A DNA stretch of 64,000 nt from Cadophora sp. MPI-SDFR-AT-0126. Taxonomy: Eukaryota; Ascomycota; Leotiomycetes; Helotiales; Ploettnerulaceae. Within the stretch, counting starts at the first letter, position 1. Every line of letters begins with the position of its first letter. The translations under genes were made by a program, and so were the position numbers. Shown piece after piece: positions 24,488 to 36,536 of this stretch. The stretch is taken from assembly GCA_020747065.1 (NCBI GenBank), contig JAGMVK010000008.1, positions 1,302,001-1,366,000 of the forward strand. Reading direction: 5' to 3'. The notes below the pieces were generated by a model. That model saw only the letters and a list, made by a program, of their open reading frames with translations. It was not told the origin of the DNA and did not search any database.

Positions 24488-27400
24488 ATGCCATCGTCCT
24501 TTCAGGCTCCAAGTATGGAAGAAAACCAGGACATATTTTTTGAGATGATAAGAGATGAAATTCATGAGGGTACGGAACAAGGCAGGAATCCTGACGTCAG
24601 GTTCATTACGAAACGGACATTGTCGAAAATATGGACCATCAGTTGTCTTGAACGATTGTGCCGAATCTGCCGAATGACAGATCCAGACGGGATATCAGTC
24701 AATGAGACTGTCCGGCATCTGAAGGAACAATTGCTGAGAACAATATCGATACTGGTTCATATTAATTGGCCACACTGGGATCGGTTCAGAAGGATCTTTT
24801 TCGATCGTCGATACTCAAATGATGTTCTGCGTATCGATAAGAACATCAAAGGATACACCCAGGCCCAGCTCGAAGCAGAAGGTTTCCTGGCTAAGCCAAG
24901 ATATGCGATTGAGTTTCTCCGAGTTCGCGATTCTTTTTTTCCTATTCTAATTAAAAATGGCATGGTCAAGATATTCAGAAAAGGTCGCATACTTCCATTC
25001 ATCAAACAGGGGAATGATTCGGTTGAGCTTGGCTCTGGAGGATTTGGGACTGTGACCAAGGAGATCATTGCTAAGAATCAGTTCCGAGTAGACGTCAAAA
25101 ATAAGGTAAGTAGCATTACCTTCCCGTTAAAGCTCATAAAAGAGTATGTCGCTGAAAAAATCACAGACCACATATGATGATCCCTATGATGTTGCTCGAA
25201 AAGAATTTGAGCAGGCAGCCGATTTCCAAAAAGAAGTCGAAAACTTGGTTTCTTTGAGAAAGGCGTCATCGACACACGGTCGAATTGCAACCTTCCTGGC
25301 AATCATATCTATTGGAAACCATTTCAACATACTCTCGGACGTTGCCCTCATGGATCTGGAAGAATTTTTGGAAGGTCGCCATACAGAATTCGAGGTCACG
25401 CAGGAGAGTCTTATGGGAGAGTTAGCATTAATTGCCGACGCATTGAGGTGGCTTCACGACGGCATTTACATACCAAAGAGTGGTGATTCCAAGCCTGATG
25501 AACGAAAGAAGTCGGGTTTGAAATTTTGTTGCCATATGGATATCAAGCCTGAGAATATTTTAATTCATTCAAGGGGCGAAAGTCATTTCAAGTCTGTTGG
25601 TGAGTGGAAGATCTCTGATTTTGGCATTTCTAGGATCAAAGATTCTCCCCGGCGGTCGACAACGACATATCAGCCAGAAATTGTATCTACATTAGAACAT
25701 CTAGCTGTGCCGGATCTACTGCTGGGGGACTTGACGGGGAAATTGACGCCTGGAAACCATACTGGAGCTCAACGTCCGTCCGGGACATGGACGGCACCGG
25801 AAGTTCACAGAGGTGCCAAGGCAGTTGGCCGAGAAAGCGATATCTGGTCTTTCGGGTGTGTATTCGTGCTTGTGTGTTCACTAGCACTGGGCCCATTAGA
25901 AATACAGAAACTGCAATCTAAGAGAGGGAAAACAGCCGCAGGCTACAATTACGATGCTGCTCGTGGGGATTCCTTTTACGAAACTAAGGGAAAAGATCTC
26001 GTCCTCAACTCTCATATTGATTCGTGGTTGAAGTCCCTACCAGGTCGTTGTGAGCATCGAAAGGACTTTCTGAACAATTGCTATCACCTAGCATACTCGA
26101 CATTAGCGATCGATCCAACAAAACGCCTCAATGCCCTTCAGCTCCACCAAGCTCTAGATACCATTTTCGATCCACCTATGGACACTGTTTCAGCTGACAG
26201 CGGTTTTACTTCGCCGTCCTCGAAGGTTTCTTCTAATATCGCGAAAGCGTCCTCTCCGCTACAGCAAAGCCGCACGAATGGAACAGACCAGGACTGCCTT
26301 ACGCAAGTGTCATCTGCGATAGTTGAGCCCAATAGTGCTCCGGCTTTTATCCCTGAGCTAGACGCGAATGTCGATTCACCATATCGTCAGAACTGCGACG
26401 GAATGCCCACTATACAACAAACACTTGAACGCCCAAACGACATTGAAGGCAATTCAATGGCAAAACGGAACAAAGGGAAAGAGATATGGACTTCAAATAT
26501 CCGGATTGTTGACAACACAGATACGCTGGACGACATATCGCCACCACTGTCTGCCACCGAGGTCAAGGATGTTCAGAACTTTGGTGATTTGCCTTTATTC
26601 ATCATTCGTGACCTCGATGCACCCGGACCGTCCAAGACCAGGTTCTCCCATGGATGGCAGCATCGTACGTCGTCGATCATCCTACATGACAACTCAAGCA
26701 TCGCTTCGCCACTCCCTAGCCATGACAGCAACATGCAATCTGTTGATCATGAATCTCAGCATAAGTCCCTTTTCCCAACCTCTCCTGCTGAGGAAGAGTT
26801 TGCATTACGATCAAGCTCCACATTACCTAACGGCGATACAAGCTCAATAGTGCCTGAGAACAATGGTAGAGAGATTCTCTTCGACAGAGACGTTACGATG
26901 AAAGCGCCCAGGAGACAGACTGTGCCTGGACAGATTCGCTCCGCGAGGCCGACTCATTTGAACGAAATGAAGACCAGCCCTGCCTCTTTGAGTGGCCCCC
27001 GAAGACCGCCGACAGCCTTCGAATCGTCTTCTCAAAGTAGCTTTCAAAGGGTCACTCGAGCCAACTCAATCATGACCAATCAAGCTTCTCTAAATTACTC
27101 CGGCATTCTGTCCAGAAATAACAGCTCATCTCGCCAAAGTATACCGCCACAAACCCTCATCCCCACAGCGATGCCAATTCATCGTCTGGACTCAGGACAG
27201 CCCTTTCAATCGATAATTCCATCGAATTGCGAAGTCGTAGCGTTTCTTTCGTCCCAATACATATATATCTATCCTCTTCACGGGGATCGCGATATACGAG
27301 ACCGGCGCTTGTTTCAGGCACCAGCAGGATGCAACTGGACCTCAGTCTCGCTCTCTGGACCATATATGCTAGCTCGAGCACAAGTCAAGTCGAACAGGCT

Positions 27401-28352
27401 TGCACGTGTAAGCTCTCTGAAGTGAAATTCTACGTTACTAGCGCTAACTTGTCAAAGTTCAAGGCATATAAGATACAGAGCAAAAGCCCAGGCTGCTTCG
27501 AGATCAATGAAATAGAGTCAACCTCTGATGTTGACTACGAAGAAGGTGTGATATCACCTAGTGGCTATATGATGTTCCAGAAACAGACCGAAGTCCTTCT
27601 CCGCCATGTTGAGTATGTTCCGGGCAATCTTTTGTAGATGACAGGGCTAAGAACAGGCAGCGCTTCCAGACAGGTTCCACCAGAGCCACTTCCTACACGC
27701 GCCATAATTAACGAGACTTGGTTTAATGACAACGGGTCATGGGCTTTCGCCTGGTGTGTCAAAAATGGAGACCATCATGTCATGGCATGGAAAGTTGAGG
27801 ATCCAACTATATGCCAAGAATTCGTTTATCACATTGTAACCAACCCCTTCTTCTTTGCTATGAAAGTCATCAACTAACACTGCGAAGCCCGATCATGAAC
27901 GACGTGATGAACCAGTGAAGTCTATTCTTAGTTTTCCTGACTCACGGAAGCTTCTATTTTGGAAAGCTCACGGCAACATCATGATTGTGCCGGAACCGGA
28001 AGAAGGCAGGGCACAACAATCGGCTCAAGAATTACACCCACTCAGGGATCTAGAAGCGATCACCATCAGTCCAACACAAAACTGCCTGGTTTATATTCGA
28101 AGCAAGTGGAAACGCAAAAGGTTTCTCAGTTTTCCAGTGGTACATACAACGCTGTACATCCGGAAATTTGACTTCGATTCGGATGGAAGCTGTATATTGG
28201 GAGAGCTAAGGAAAGGGCGTCTTGAACACCGCTTTCAGCGTGGTAGTTGTCTTTCTGTGGCTCGTTTAGCCGACGAGCACAGGATTATTGTTTTTATTTC
28301 TCACTGTAATGGTCATGTGGAGAAGGTGTTATTTGACGAGCGCGAATTTTAA
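24488..28352 (+). CDS. Protein kinase with a C-terminal beta-propeller-like region
   Basis: Large eukaryotic-type kinase, probably Ser/Thr-specific. Exons 24488-25105, 25167-27407, 27458-27612, 27670-27835 and 27888-28352 give about 1214 aa. Residues 1-180 form a fungal-specific helical N-terminal region. The kinase core shows GSGGFG (182-187), VARK with Lys218 as the probable ATP-binding lysine, a helix-C Glu near 229, HMDIKPEN (329-336; catalytic Asp331, with Met in place of the HRD Arg), DFG (357-359) and APE (416-418). The activation segment is unusually long. A long disordered Ser/Pro-rich linker follows, then a region with repeated beta-strand patterns such as LEAITISPTQNCLVYI, resembling WD-type propellers. 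Acceptor choice for the fourth exon is the least certain. It ends 39 bp from the convergent CorA-like gene. Confidence 0.8.
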
Positions 28353-28391
28353 GATACCCGCACATAATTGTAATAGTTGTCCATGTATAGA

Positions 28392-30163
28392 CTACACTTC
28401 AATTTCAAGTCGTCCATTTCTGCTCACACGCTCCTGGAGGGCCTTATTTCTTCGTCTTTTATATGAGATATAGAACCAAGAGCCAACCGTCAAGAAGGTC
28501 AACGGCACCGACAGGGCTATAAATATCCAGAACTGTCTTGAAATTTGGAATCCAGATCCGTCCGTAGTCTCGAAAGCAAATAGGTTTGTGCCTAAGAGCG
28601 ACTGAAAAGTTACGTTAAATTGGTAGAATCCTTGAAGTGGGGGGCATTGACGTACTGATATGAAGCTTGCTGGCAGATAAATGAGTGTGACTAACGTCAC
28701 CACACGCACTGTTGCACTGTCATCGACTGTGTCCTTCGTCAACAGCAGCATGTTATGATTGATGTCAACAGATGTCGATTGATTTTTCAAATTCAAAGCT
28801 ACTGAAAGCTACAAGAAAGATCAGTACAAAGTTTCCAAGTCTTCTGGAAGATTCACAGGCAACACTTACCAATTTGATCACCCCTTGGACTCGCGACCTC
28901 AAAACTTCGACGCCAGCCAAATTCCCACGATACTTAGCGCCGAATAACGACAGACTGTTCTGTATAATTCTTGCTGATGAATCGTCGTGAAGTTCTAAAG
29001 TGCGAAAAAGTGCATATACGGTTTGCAGCTCCCTCACAGTGAAGATTGAGGTCTCATTTCTGGCGGGCAAAGGAAGTATCCGTTCTTGGAGATATTGCAA
29101 TTTAGTGAGGGTCCTAAATCCCTCGGTATAGTCCCCTGGGCGAGAGAAGTCTAGCGTAAGAGCTACATCGGCCTTGAGTATTGTTAGAGCTGGGGAGCTG
29201 AATGACTTCGAGACTTGGGACTCACGATATCTTCGAACTCGTCGCTTAAAGATCTTAAATACCATCTGCCACCTTCAATGTAAGATGAGATCGCCAGCAA
29301 ATGCAGATTCCAGTGGCAGTTCGGAATTTCATCTCCACTAAATTGATACGTTTCCAGCCTCTGCTGTAGGACAGAATTCGGCATTGGATGAATGAAGATC
29401 CAGAGATGCCCGGTCGAGTTCGGTACGAATCTGTGAAACACGGCGGTCTGGCGTATGGGCCAAGAACTTCTGTCTTTTTCTCTACTTTCTTCTGCGTATA
29501 CCATCAAGTAACACATGTCTAGATATATTGCATCAGTCTCAAGTATAACGATAAAACTTCGAAGGAGTTATCACCATAAGAGCCATCAGCTCGATGAGTG
29601 ACATTCAGGCCACCAACACCCACATCGGCCTGGTTCGGCTTTTCGCCAAAAACGAAAAGAAGGTCTAGGAATTCTGTGCCTATTTCGTAGTGACTGAGTA
29701 TTCTCAGCAGTGACTCGGCTGTCACTTTCAATGGGCCCAGTGAGTTCTGGCTGTGAAATGATCTGGTAGAAGGTCAATAACGGGCCATTTTTCTTCAATG
29801 GGATCGTGATCTTTACATGATCCGTGTAGCAGGGTGTACTGCCTTGGTAATATACGAGTCCAGCGATTTACTATCACAAAATCGTTGTCTGGATGGTCGC
29901 CCTGATGCCGACAGTGCTGAGAAAGTCAGTACGCAGCTAATCTGAGATCTGGAACTTTCAGAACTTATCGTACCTTCAATGTCCAGAATTTCAACATCAG
30001 TCTCTTCAGATGTTTCGGTGAATAGGTCGGAACCAAGATCAGATAACTTGTCTGTGTAGAAGCGGTAATCAACACTGGCTTGGTCTGATGGATACTGTCT
30101 CCATGATCTTTCGCAACAATCCATCTCGATTGTCGAGTGGTTCTTTTCCGAATCGCTCTCCAT
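28392..30163 (-). CDS. Fungal CorA-like membrane protein (Mg2+ transporter-like)
   Basis: Member of the fungal CorA-like family, possibly a divalent cation channel or a signalling membrane protein. Seven exons (30163-29974, 29916-29817, 29750-29575, 29518-29226, 29172-28870, 28808-28656, 28601-28392) close in phase to 474 aa. The N-terminal two thirds is a soluble domain with a helical stalk. The C-terminus has two transmembrane segments: VVTLVTLIYLPASFIS and a second one at about FWIFIALSVPLTFLTVGSWF. Between them LLGTNLF replaces the canonical GMN pore signature, so transport activity is uncertain. Introns 1 (57 nt) and 6 (54 nt) are multiples of three without in-frame stops. The cytosolic tail is basic. 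Confidence 0.8.
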
Positions 30164-30599
30164 TGTGGTGGTGCCAGGTCCTGGATTTCACCGCTATCCA
30201 GAGTTGTAATGAGTACTTGAAGCTGAGGCTTGAGTGAAGAGGCGTGCAGAAAGATGGTTGTGGAGGCTGTGCACTGTGATCAGGCTGAGTCGGGCGTCGT
30301 TTGGCCAATGAATTTCATCAAGAAGCGCCTTGGACGCAGCCTCACCAAACAGATAAAAACGCCTCAGAAGACTTTAAATTTCACTTAACAAAACAATGCG
30401 TAGGCTCGTGGATTCAATAATTATGTTTAACTTTGTTATGCGAAAGCCCTACAAGCTCTGCCTGGTTTGCGCCTAGATAATATGAACTGGCTCACGAGAC
30501 AGACTCAGCTCCGTACACCCAACCATTAATTGACACGCTTGTCGACACGTATTGATCTAGAGCCTTGTCAGTTCACAAGCTCCGGTCTGGACACGAGGC
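30164..30599. other. Intergenic, upstream of the CorA-like gene
   Basis: About 435 bp; it should hold the promoter of the CorA-like gene and the 3' UTR of the small gene transcribed towards it. No coding signature. Confidence 0.45.
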
Positions 30600-30940
30600 C
30601 TACTTGAATTCGGTCTATTGTATGTCAGTAACCATAAGAAAGTCAACATTCTCTGTCAGACACCTTACCTTATCAACTTGACGTTCGGCAAAGAACCAGT
30701 AGCGGTCATTTCCACGCTAAGCGAAACTAAACATCAGAAATGCCCTCGGAGGAAATGCAGATTAGGAAAATGAAGCAAATAGAACGACTCTGACATATTT
30801 TAACTCACATAAACTTTAATCTCCTTCCCGAATAAATCTTTAAGAAATGATTCCAGTCTCGCTTTTTCAATATACCCGTACAAATTCGGCCCAATAATTG
30901 TCTTAACATCCTCGTGGGGAGCATCGGTGGAAGTATCCAT
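30600..30940 (-). CDS. Small 64-aa conserved-looking protein, unknown function
   Basis: A three-exon model, 30940-30809, 30716-30669 and 30614-30600, gives 64 aa. All junctions have GT-AG ends (GTGAGT, GTAAGG donors) and close in phase. The protein has an amphipathic helix (YIEKARLESFLKDLFGKE) followed by a beta pattern RGNDRYWFFAERQVDK; this helix-plus-NDRYxFxAxR arrangement is, from memory, seen in small fungal hypothetical proteins. The last exon codes only TEFK and stop. No transmembrane segment or secretion signal. Function unknown; the model rests on splice consensus and the pattern. Confidence 0.55.
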
Positions 30941-31359
30941 TGTCGTGAGCAGACGGTTCAATATCTAGAATATGGGGAGAGGTGTTATGGTTGTTCTTGC
31001 AGGAAAGAGATGAGACGGCAGAGCAGTACTCTTTATTGCCTTGAATGCAGGCATGGATCAACGTGTGGCGCACGAGGCAGACTGAAAAGGGTAATGAGGC
31101 TGGCCGACACCAATGAATCACAGAGGGAGAACCAAGGTGCATAAACTGGGCGCCAACTCCATACCAGGGCGCAGAATAGGCTTACTGCTTTTCAACACCC
31201 TCACAGCAGAGACGGCTCAGCCGCAAATGCAGAAAAGATCCCCAACTCACTTTATGGTGCAAACCATCGACAACCCTTTTCAACAGGCAGAATGCTGACA
31301 TTATCTCGCAATCACAGAGACATATTACCGTGCTCGTAACTTCAACTACATTCAAGATC
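30941..31359. promoter_or_regulatory. Divergent promoter between the 64-aa gene and the permease gene
   Basis: About 420 bp between opposed start codons; no gene recognised and no specific site assigned. Confidence 0.45.
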
Positions 31360-33778
31360 ATGCCGAGCCTGTGTGGTGATGCAGCAATTGGTGATGGCCG
31401 TCAAAGCTTGCAAGGCTCTGATCAGGGGCATTTGGGACAAGAGAGGAGCCAGCAGCCAGCGCGACGAGAGACCGAGCTCACAGATAGGACGGTGGAATCG
31501 TATGCAACTGGGGAAACTGAATTATCCAAGACTACCACAGAGACCTACGACCACGAAACTCCCAATCCACAATTGGGACTACCAACAGCGCGAGGTTATC
31601 ACGCGCGAAGTTCTCCACACCAACGTGTAAAGTAAGTTGAATAGTGGGAATGTTGGGAGTTCTAACTGACCGTCAAAAGGCGTGATCTCCATCCCTGGCA
31701 GATATTTGTAAATTACCTTTACGTGCCCTCGATTGTGATACTAATTTTTTGGGCACAGTTCGTCGTGATTAGCGGAACTATTGGCCTTGGCCTTTTTCTT
31801 GACAGTGGAGAGATATTGAGAATAGCAGGACCTGGAGGTGCTCTGGTTGCATTCGGGATCGTTGGAATTGGAGTCATCTCTGTCATGGCTGGAGTCGCAG
31901 AGATGATTGATCACTGGCCAATTCCAGGAGCACTCGTTGAATTCATCAAAACCTTCGTGGACAAAGAACTTGGAATTGTGCTTGGAGTTGCATACTGGTA
32001 AGTCAAGAGGGCCTGCTGTCTGAAGCCGATCTAAATAGTTAGGCTTGCGTACTCGATAACTTTCGGTACTCTGGTATCCGCTCTTCTCGACCTGGGGAAT
32101 TATTGGGAATGGCCACAAATTTGGCAGATATTAGCATTCACAGTGCTTGCGCCTCTATCGATGATGGCTATCAATTACAAAGGCGTAAAGGTAAGTTTCA
32201 TCGCCCTTGTTACTATAGACTTTGCTGAACAGCACAGATTTTTGGCATTGTTGAAAGTATTGTTGGAATCTTAAAACTCCTTCTTATTTTGGGAGCTTTC
32301 ATCACTATGGTGGCAATAAACTTGGGCGGTATGTTATTGAAAGTCTTCACACAAGACGTTTGTGAACGCAGTTCAAAGATTTGCTAATATTAGAATAAGC
32401 CGGTACGTCGCTGAGAATTGGCTCAAAATGCGAGTATCTTCCGTCCCTTTAATGACTCTGAAGCTCAACGGCATTTTAGATATAAACGACGGGTTCAAGA
32501 GCGACCAAAGAGTTACGAATTCAACGTTTGTCGCTGTTTTGTAAGTCCTTCAAAGCTCATGACCCCAATTCGCTGACAGACGTTTTCCAGAGTGGGCATC
32601 CCGATAGCAGTGTATGGTTTTGCTGGCGTTGAAATCATTGCAGTGACAGCACTTGAAGCCAAAGATGCCTCAAAAGCATTAAAATGGCCTGCTAAATACG
32701 TTGCATTGATAGTATCAGTCGCATACTTTTTCAGTGTTCTTGGCTTCTATCTCAACGTCTCTTGGCAAGATCCAGCTCTGCCTTCGATGGCAACTCGAGC
32801 AACTGGTGGCACTGCCACGGGAGCTTCAATTTTGCTAATAGCTGCTTCACACTCGGGAATTCCCAATCTCGCTGGCTTCATAAATATAAGCCTCATGGTG
32901 ACAGTTTTCAGCGCTGCAAATACAACTTTGTATGTTGCTTCACGAACGTTGTTTGGTCTCGCTAGAGAGCTGAACCCAGAGGGTTCGGCTTGGAGAAAAA
33001 GCATTTGTGTTTATGGAACGACCCATGCCAAAACGTTTGTGCCAGTAAGAGCCATGATGCTGTCTGCTATCTTGTTTATCTGGCTGCCATGGGTACATGT
33101 TGGAGCAGATGATTACCCAGTAAGTCGAAGCATTCTACATCCAAAGCTTTGTCTTTCTGTATTGGTCTAAACATAGCTGTTCTACAGTTGCAGGAGATCA
33201 TGAGTGGCATCGCCACTGTATCGGTCGTGTTGGTCTGGGCAGCACAATGTCTTGCGTTCATCAGATATCGCTTATGGTACGTCGTGAAACTCCGTAAAGT
33301 ACGCTGGCAGGTAACTGATCTCGCTAGGCTGTCAAGGCATTCAGAGATGCTGCATGGGGAATACGAGAAGTACTCCACAGGAAACCTGGGAACTGATGTC
33401 CTCTCACATATACAACCGTTACCGGCTTACATCGGATTGGTGGGCTGCCTGATTACAGTTCTCGGCCTCAGCAGTGCAAGCTGGTGGCAATGGGGTAAAC
33501 CTACTGCAAGCAACGTTCTTGCAGCTTTCTTGGTTGTAAGTATCCCACATCAGCAAATTTGAAGTCGCTGAAATATAAGCTAGCCAATATTGCTTGCTAT
33601 CTCCTGGATAGTTTTGAAGTTGATAGCTCCACATGGTAGTCTAACCTTTGGCGTAATGCTGAGTGGGGACTTTAAAGATCTGAAGAAAGCTATTATCAAG
33701 CTCGATGGAATGCTTCAAGACGCAAGTGAGGATGGGGCTCTTCCAAGAGCTGAGTGGAGGCCCGCGAGTATCCACTAG
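31360..33778 (+). CDS. Amino acid permease (APC superfamily, fungal YAT-like)
   Basis: Plasma-membrane proton-coupled amino acid transporter by family. Nine exons (31360-31631, 31680-31707, 31759-31997, 32043-32190, 32238-32328, 32372-32540, 32591-33119, 33188-33535, 33584-33778) close in phase to 672 aa. Seen: a cytosolic tail of about 90 residues, RDLHPWQ, the TM1 motif SGTIGLGLFLDSG, GPGGALVAF of TM2, FAGVEIIAVTALEA and the SAANTTLYVASRTLFGLA segment of TM8, then the terminal TMs. Intron 2 has a perfect TACTAAT branch site. The part coded by 32372-32440 is not typical: the expected loop motif around RIGxxYW..PGPFN appears only in another frame and is interrupted, so the central exon model is uncertain and the gene may be damaged or diverged. 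Confidence 0.78.
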
Positions 33779-34773
33779 ACACTTCACCGCAAGGGCACGG
33801 TAATTCCAATGAGCTACTTGGTAATCCTGATCAACAACATGTAAGAACTTGGAGCATGGTGAAGGGCTCGTGCGGAGGTTGAAGAAATGGCCTTTTTTGT
33901 TGATCGTTATGAGATGAGGCTAGTAAATGTGGCGAGCAGATGTGTCTGTGATTGGGCGGGAGTGAAGACTGCCGTGCTTCGTAGGCATGGCGATGAGAAG
34001 AACGTTGGGGATACATGGCTAGGCATTTCTGGGTGTTTCAGTCTCTCTAAGATACCTTATATGGATAAGTGCTTTACATTCGCAAGCGATGAAGTGGCTT
34101 CTCGAGACTCCACAGGGAGGAATGGAACTCTTGTCTTGTCAACATGACTTGGAATAACTTTGTATGCAGCATTAAGAAGGTATCAATGAATCAGACAGGT
34201 CGACAAGCCGAACTGATGATGGAACCGAGTCTTGGCACCTTTCTGAACGTGTGAAAGCTGTTGACGATATCTCAGCCTGGCACCTGGTCCAGAAGGACGC
34301 GGCTCACGCTGTATTAATAATCGCAACAGGCGATAAGAATCGGTCCATAAAGCGGACTGGCAGCCTTACTTGAAGTGCTGAGCAAGCTATCTTGCTCAGC
34401 TCGCTCGCCTCGCTTAAAACAAACAGTCTTTAACGAAGAGATCTTCCCAGACAGCCAGAGCAGTGTCTCGGACGAAAATCTAAGGCTGAGGGTCAGCTCG
34501 CCGAACTTGTGTCAAACACTTTCTAGTCAGAACCCCATTATCCAAACACTAGGCACTGGTTGGCGTGTTTAATGATACAGCAAGCTTGCTTTCAATTCGT
34601 ATTTCTCGTTTGCTCTTGTTTCTCCAGGTATTACCACAAAACACTTATATCTGATGAAAAAAAAAAGCTCCATGTAATCATTAGAAAAGGTATTGATGTC
34701 CCCACAGCCACAAATCTTCATAACCTGTCTCCCGTCTTCCCACTCCCCCCCCCCCCCCCCCCCCCCCCCCGAA
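33779..34773. other. Convergent intergenic region between permease and chitin deacetylase genes
   Basis: About 1 kb with no recognised gene. It includes a poly-C tract right beside the deacetylase stop codon, listed separately. Confidence 0.45.
34745..34770. repeat. 26-nt poly-C homopolymer tract
   Basis: An uninterrupted run of 26 C on the plus strand, i.e. poly-G in the transcript of the minus-strand chitin deacetylase gene, starting 3 nt after its stop codon. Homopolymer length may be imprecise in an assembly. Confidence 0.9.
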
Positions 34774-36536
34774 TCAGCTTCCCAAAGTCGCCTCCGTGTC
34801 AGTCCTATACCAATTACTCTTAGGGTCACCCAAGCAATCTCCCACAGTAACAGCCTTATACCCATCCTTCTGAAGACCCTGCAACATGTACTCGACCAAT
34901 ACGTTCGCCGTCTGGTTATGTATATCGTGTCCAATGACGAGAAATTCGTCCGTGGAAGGGGATTTACCCGCAAGGGCGGTGTCGAAAATGGTTTTGGAGT
35001 TTTGAATTAGGCTGGGCGAGTCGTTGAGGTAGTCGGATGTGTCGAGGTCCTAAAGATGGGGTTAGTTGATTGGGTTGGTGGGCAGAGAAGGAGAGGAGAG
35101 AGGGATGGGAGGCGCACAAAATATGTTATGTGATAGCCAAGGGCGGCCATGTCTGCTTCACAGCCGCAGTCTACAAATACATCATTTAGCTTTGCTTTGC
35201 TTTACTTAGATTCGCTTCTAGTAGAAGCACTGATTCTCTGCCTACCTGCGTTACAAGATGAATACGGAGGACGCATATAAGTCGGAATAACACCAACTAT
35301 ATTCCGTAAAGCCATTTCGTTCTTGTACATCTCGTCTTTTCGTTGGGCGGATGTGATGTTACAGAGATCTGCGTGAGACCAGGTGTGAGAGGCTAGCTGG
35401 TGACCGCCATCGTACATGCGTCTGTTTGTCTGTTAGTTTTATTCAAGATTATGTTTTTAAGACGTGGGAGAAGAGGGAGAGGTACTTTATTAAAGCAGGA
35501 TATCCCGTGCTTGTATTATCGATTACTCCTTTGCCTGTCAAAGTCTGTTAGAGCTAGATACTTTGCGAAGTGGCCTCATTTACCATTATTGATACCAGTG
35601 ATGAAAAATGTCGCTTTCGCATTGTATTTATCCAGAAGATCCATAATATGGCTCGTGTATATGAAAGGCCCATCATCAAAAGTTAAGGCAATATCTCCTG
35701 CATTAGCACAGTCGTATATACCTGCTGATCCGTATAGCACGGACCCGATTTGGTCTCGAGGGATGGACGAGGTGTTAGTCCCCGAAGGGATCTTGTTGGC
35801 GTCACAAGCAGGGCCGTAGTTGAATTGGCAGTCGGGCGCGTTACAGTATTCTATTAGTAGTGCCATTAGCAAGATCCACGAATTGGTAGAGTTGATTCTG
35901 GGGCAGAGGTTGTTTACCTGGACCAGTTCCACAAAATCCAGCAAGCGAACAGCACTCATTTGAAGCACATGTACCGAAGCTCGCTCCACATTGCCCGTTC
36001 GTGCTCGTGCCTAGTGTACCCGCACTGCCTGTCGAGCTGTTCGAAGACCCTGTACAAGTTCCAAAAGTAGATTGACAGCCTGCTTCAGCTGTACAATAAT
36101 CAGTGCTATTTCCGCACCAACCACTGTTCATACAACATCAGCGCCATCCAAAGTCAAAGTCGCAAAATCTCACTTACTTCCCAGAACAGCAAGGACTAGC
36201 ACTGTCGCAAGTATATCCATTAATGCCAGCACCAGTCATCCCACACGTCTCATCCGGAGTAATAGTCCCCGGAGTGGGAGCTGTGCATTTCCCAAAATCT
36301 GACTGGCAACCCACAGTCGTCAAGCAGTACGCATTCGTCGAGCCGCAGAAGCCATTCACGGAACAGCAAGGGAGGGCAGAGGGACAGGTGTAGCCATCTG
36401 CTCCGCCGCCAGTACCGTTACGTCCACAGGTGTTGTCTGGAGAGATGGCTCGGGTGGAAAAAGGGTGCAGACGACTGCCTAAGATAGAAGGCACACTATA
36501 TAGAAGAAAGATGACTGAAGTAATGGGGACATGCAT
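34774..36536 (-). CDS. Secreted chitin deacetylase (CE4) with three CBM18 chitin-binding modules
   Basis: Removes acetyl groups from chitin, in cell-wall remodelling or hiding chitin from recognition. Exons 36536-36178, 36123-35918, 35850-35584, 35534-35486, 35421-35246, 35170-35118 and 35049-34774 give 461 aa. Start: the ATG of MHVPITSVIFLLYSVPSILG, a clean signal peptide. Three Cys-rich hevein-like CBM18 modules follow, each with a CC..GxCG..xxYC pattern. The NodB domain shows motif 1 TFDDGP, motif 2 SHTWSH, motif 3 RPPYSSC, motif 4 DLDTSDY and motif 5 IGHDIH, so all catalytic and metal-binding positions are present. No GPI signal or TM at the C-terminus, so a soluble, wall-binding enzyme is inferred. 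Confidence 0.92.

Noticed and set aside
31373..31630. Alternative N-terminal frame for the permease
   Set aside because: The splice from 31631 to 31680 keeps phase only with the frame starting at 31360, giving VKRDLHPWQ.
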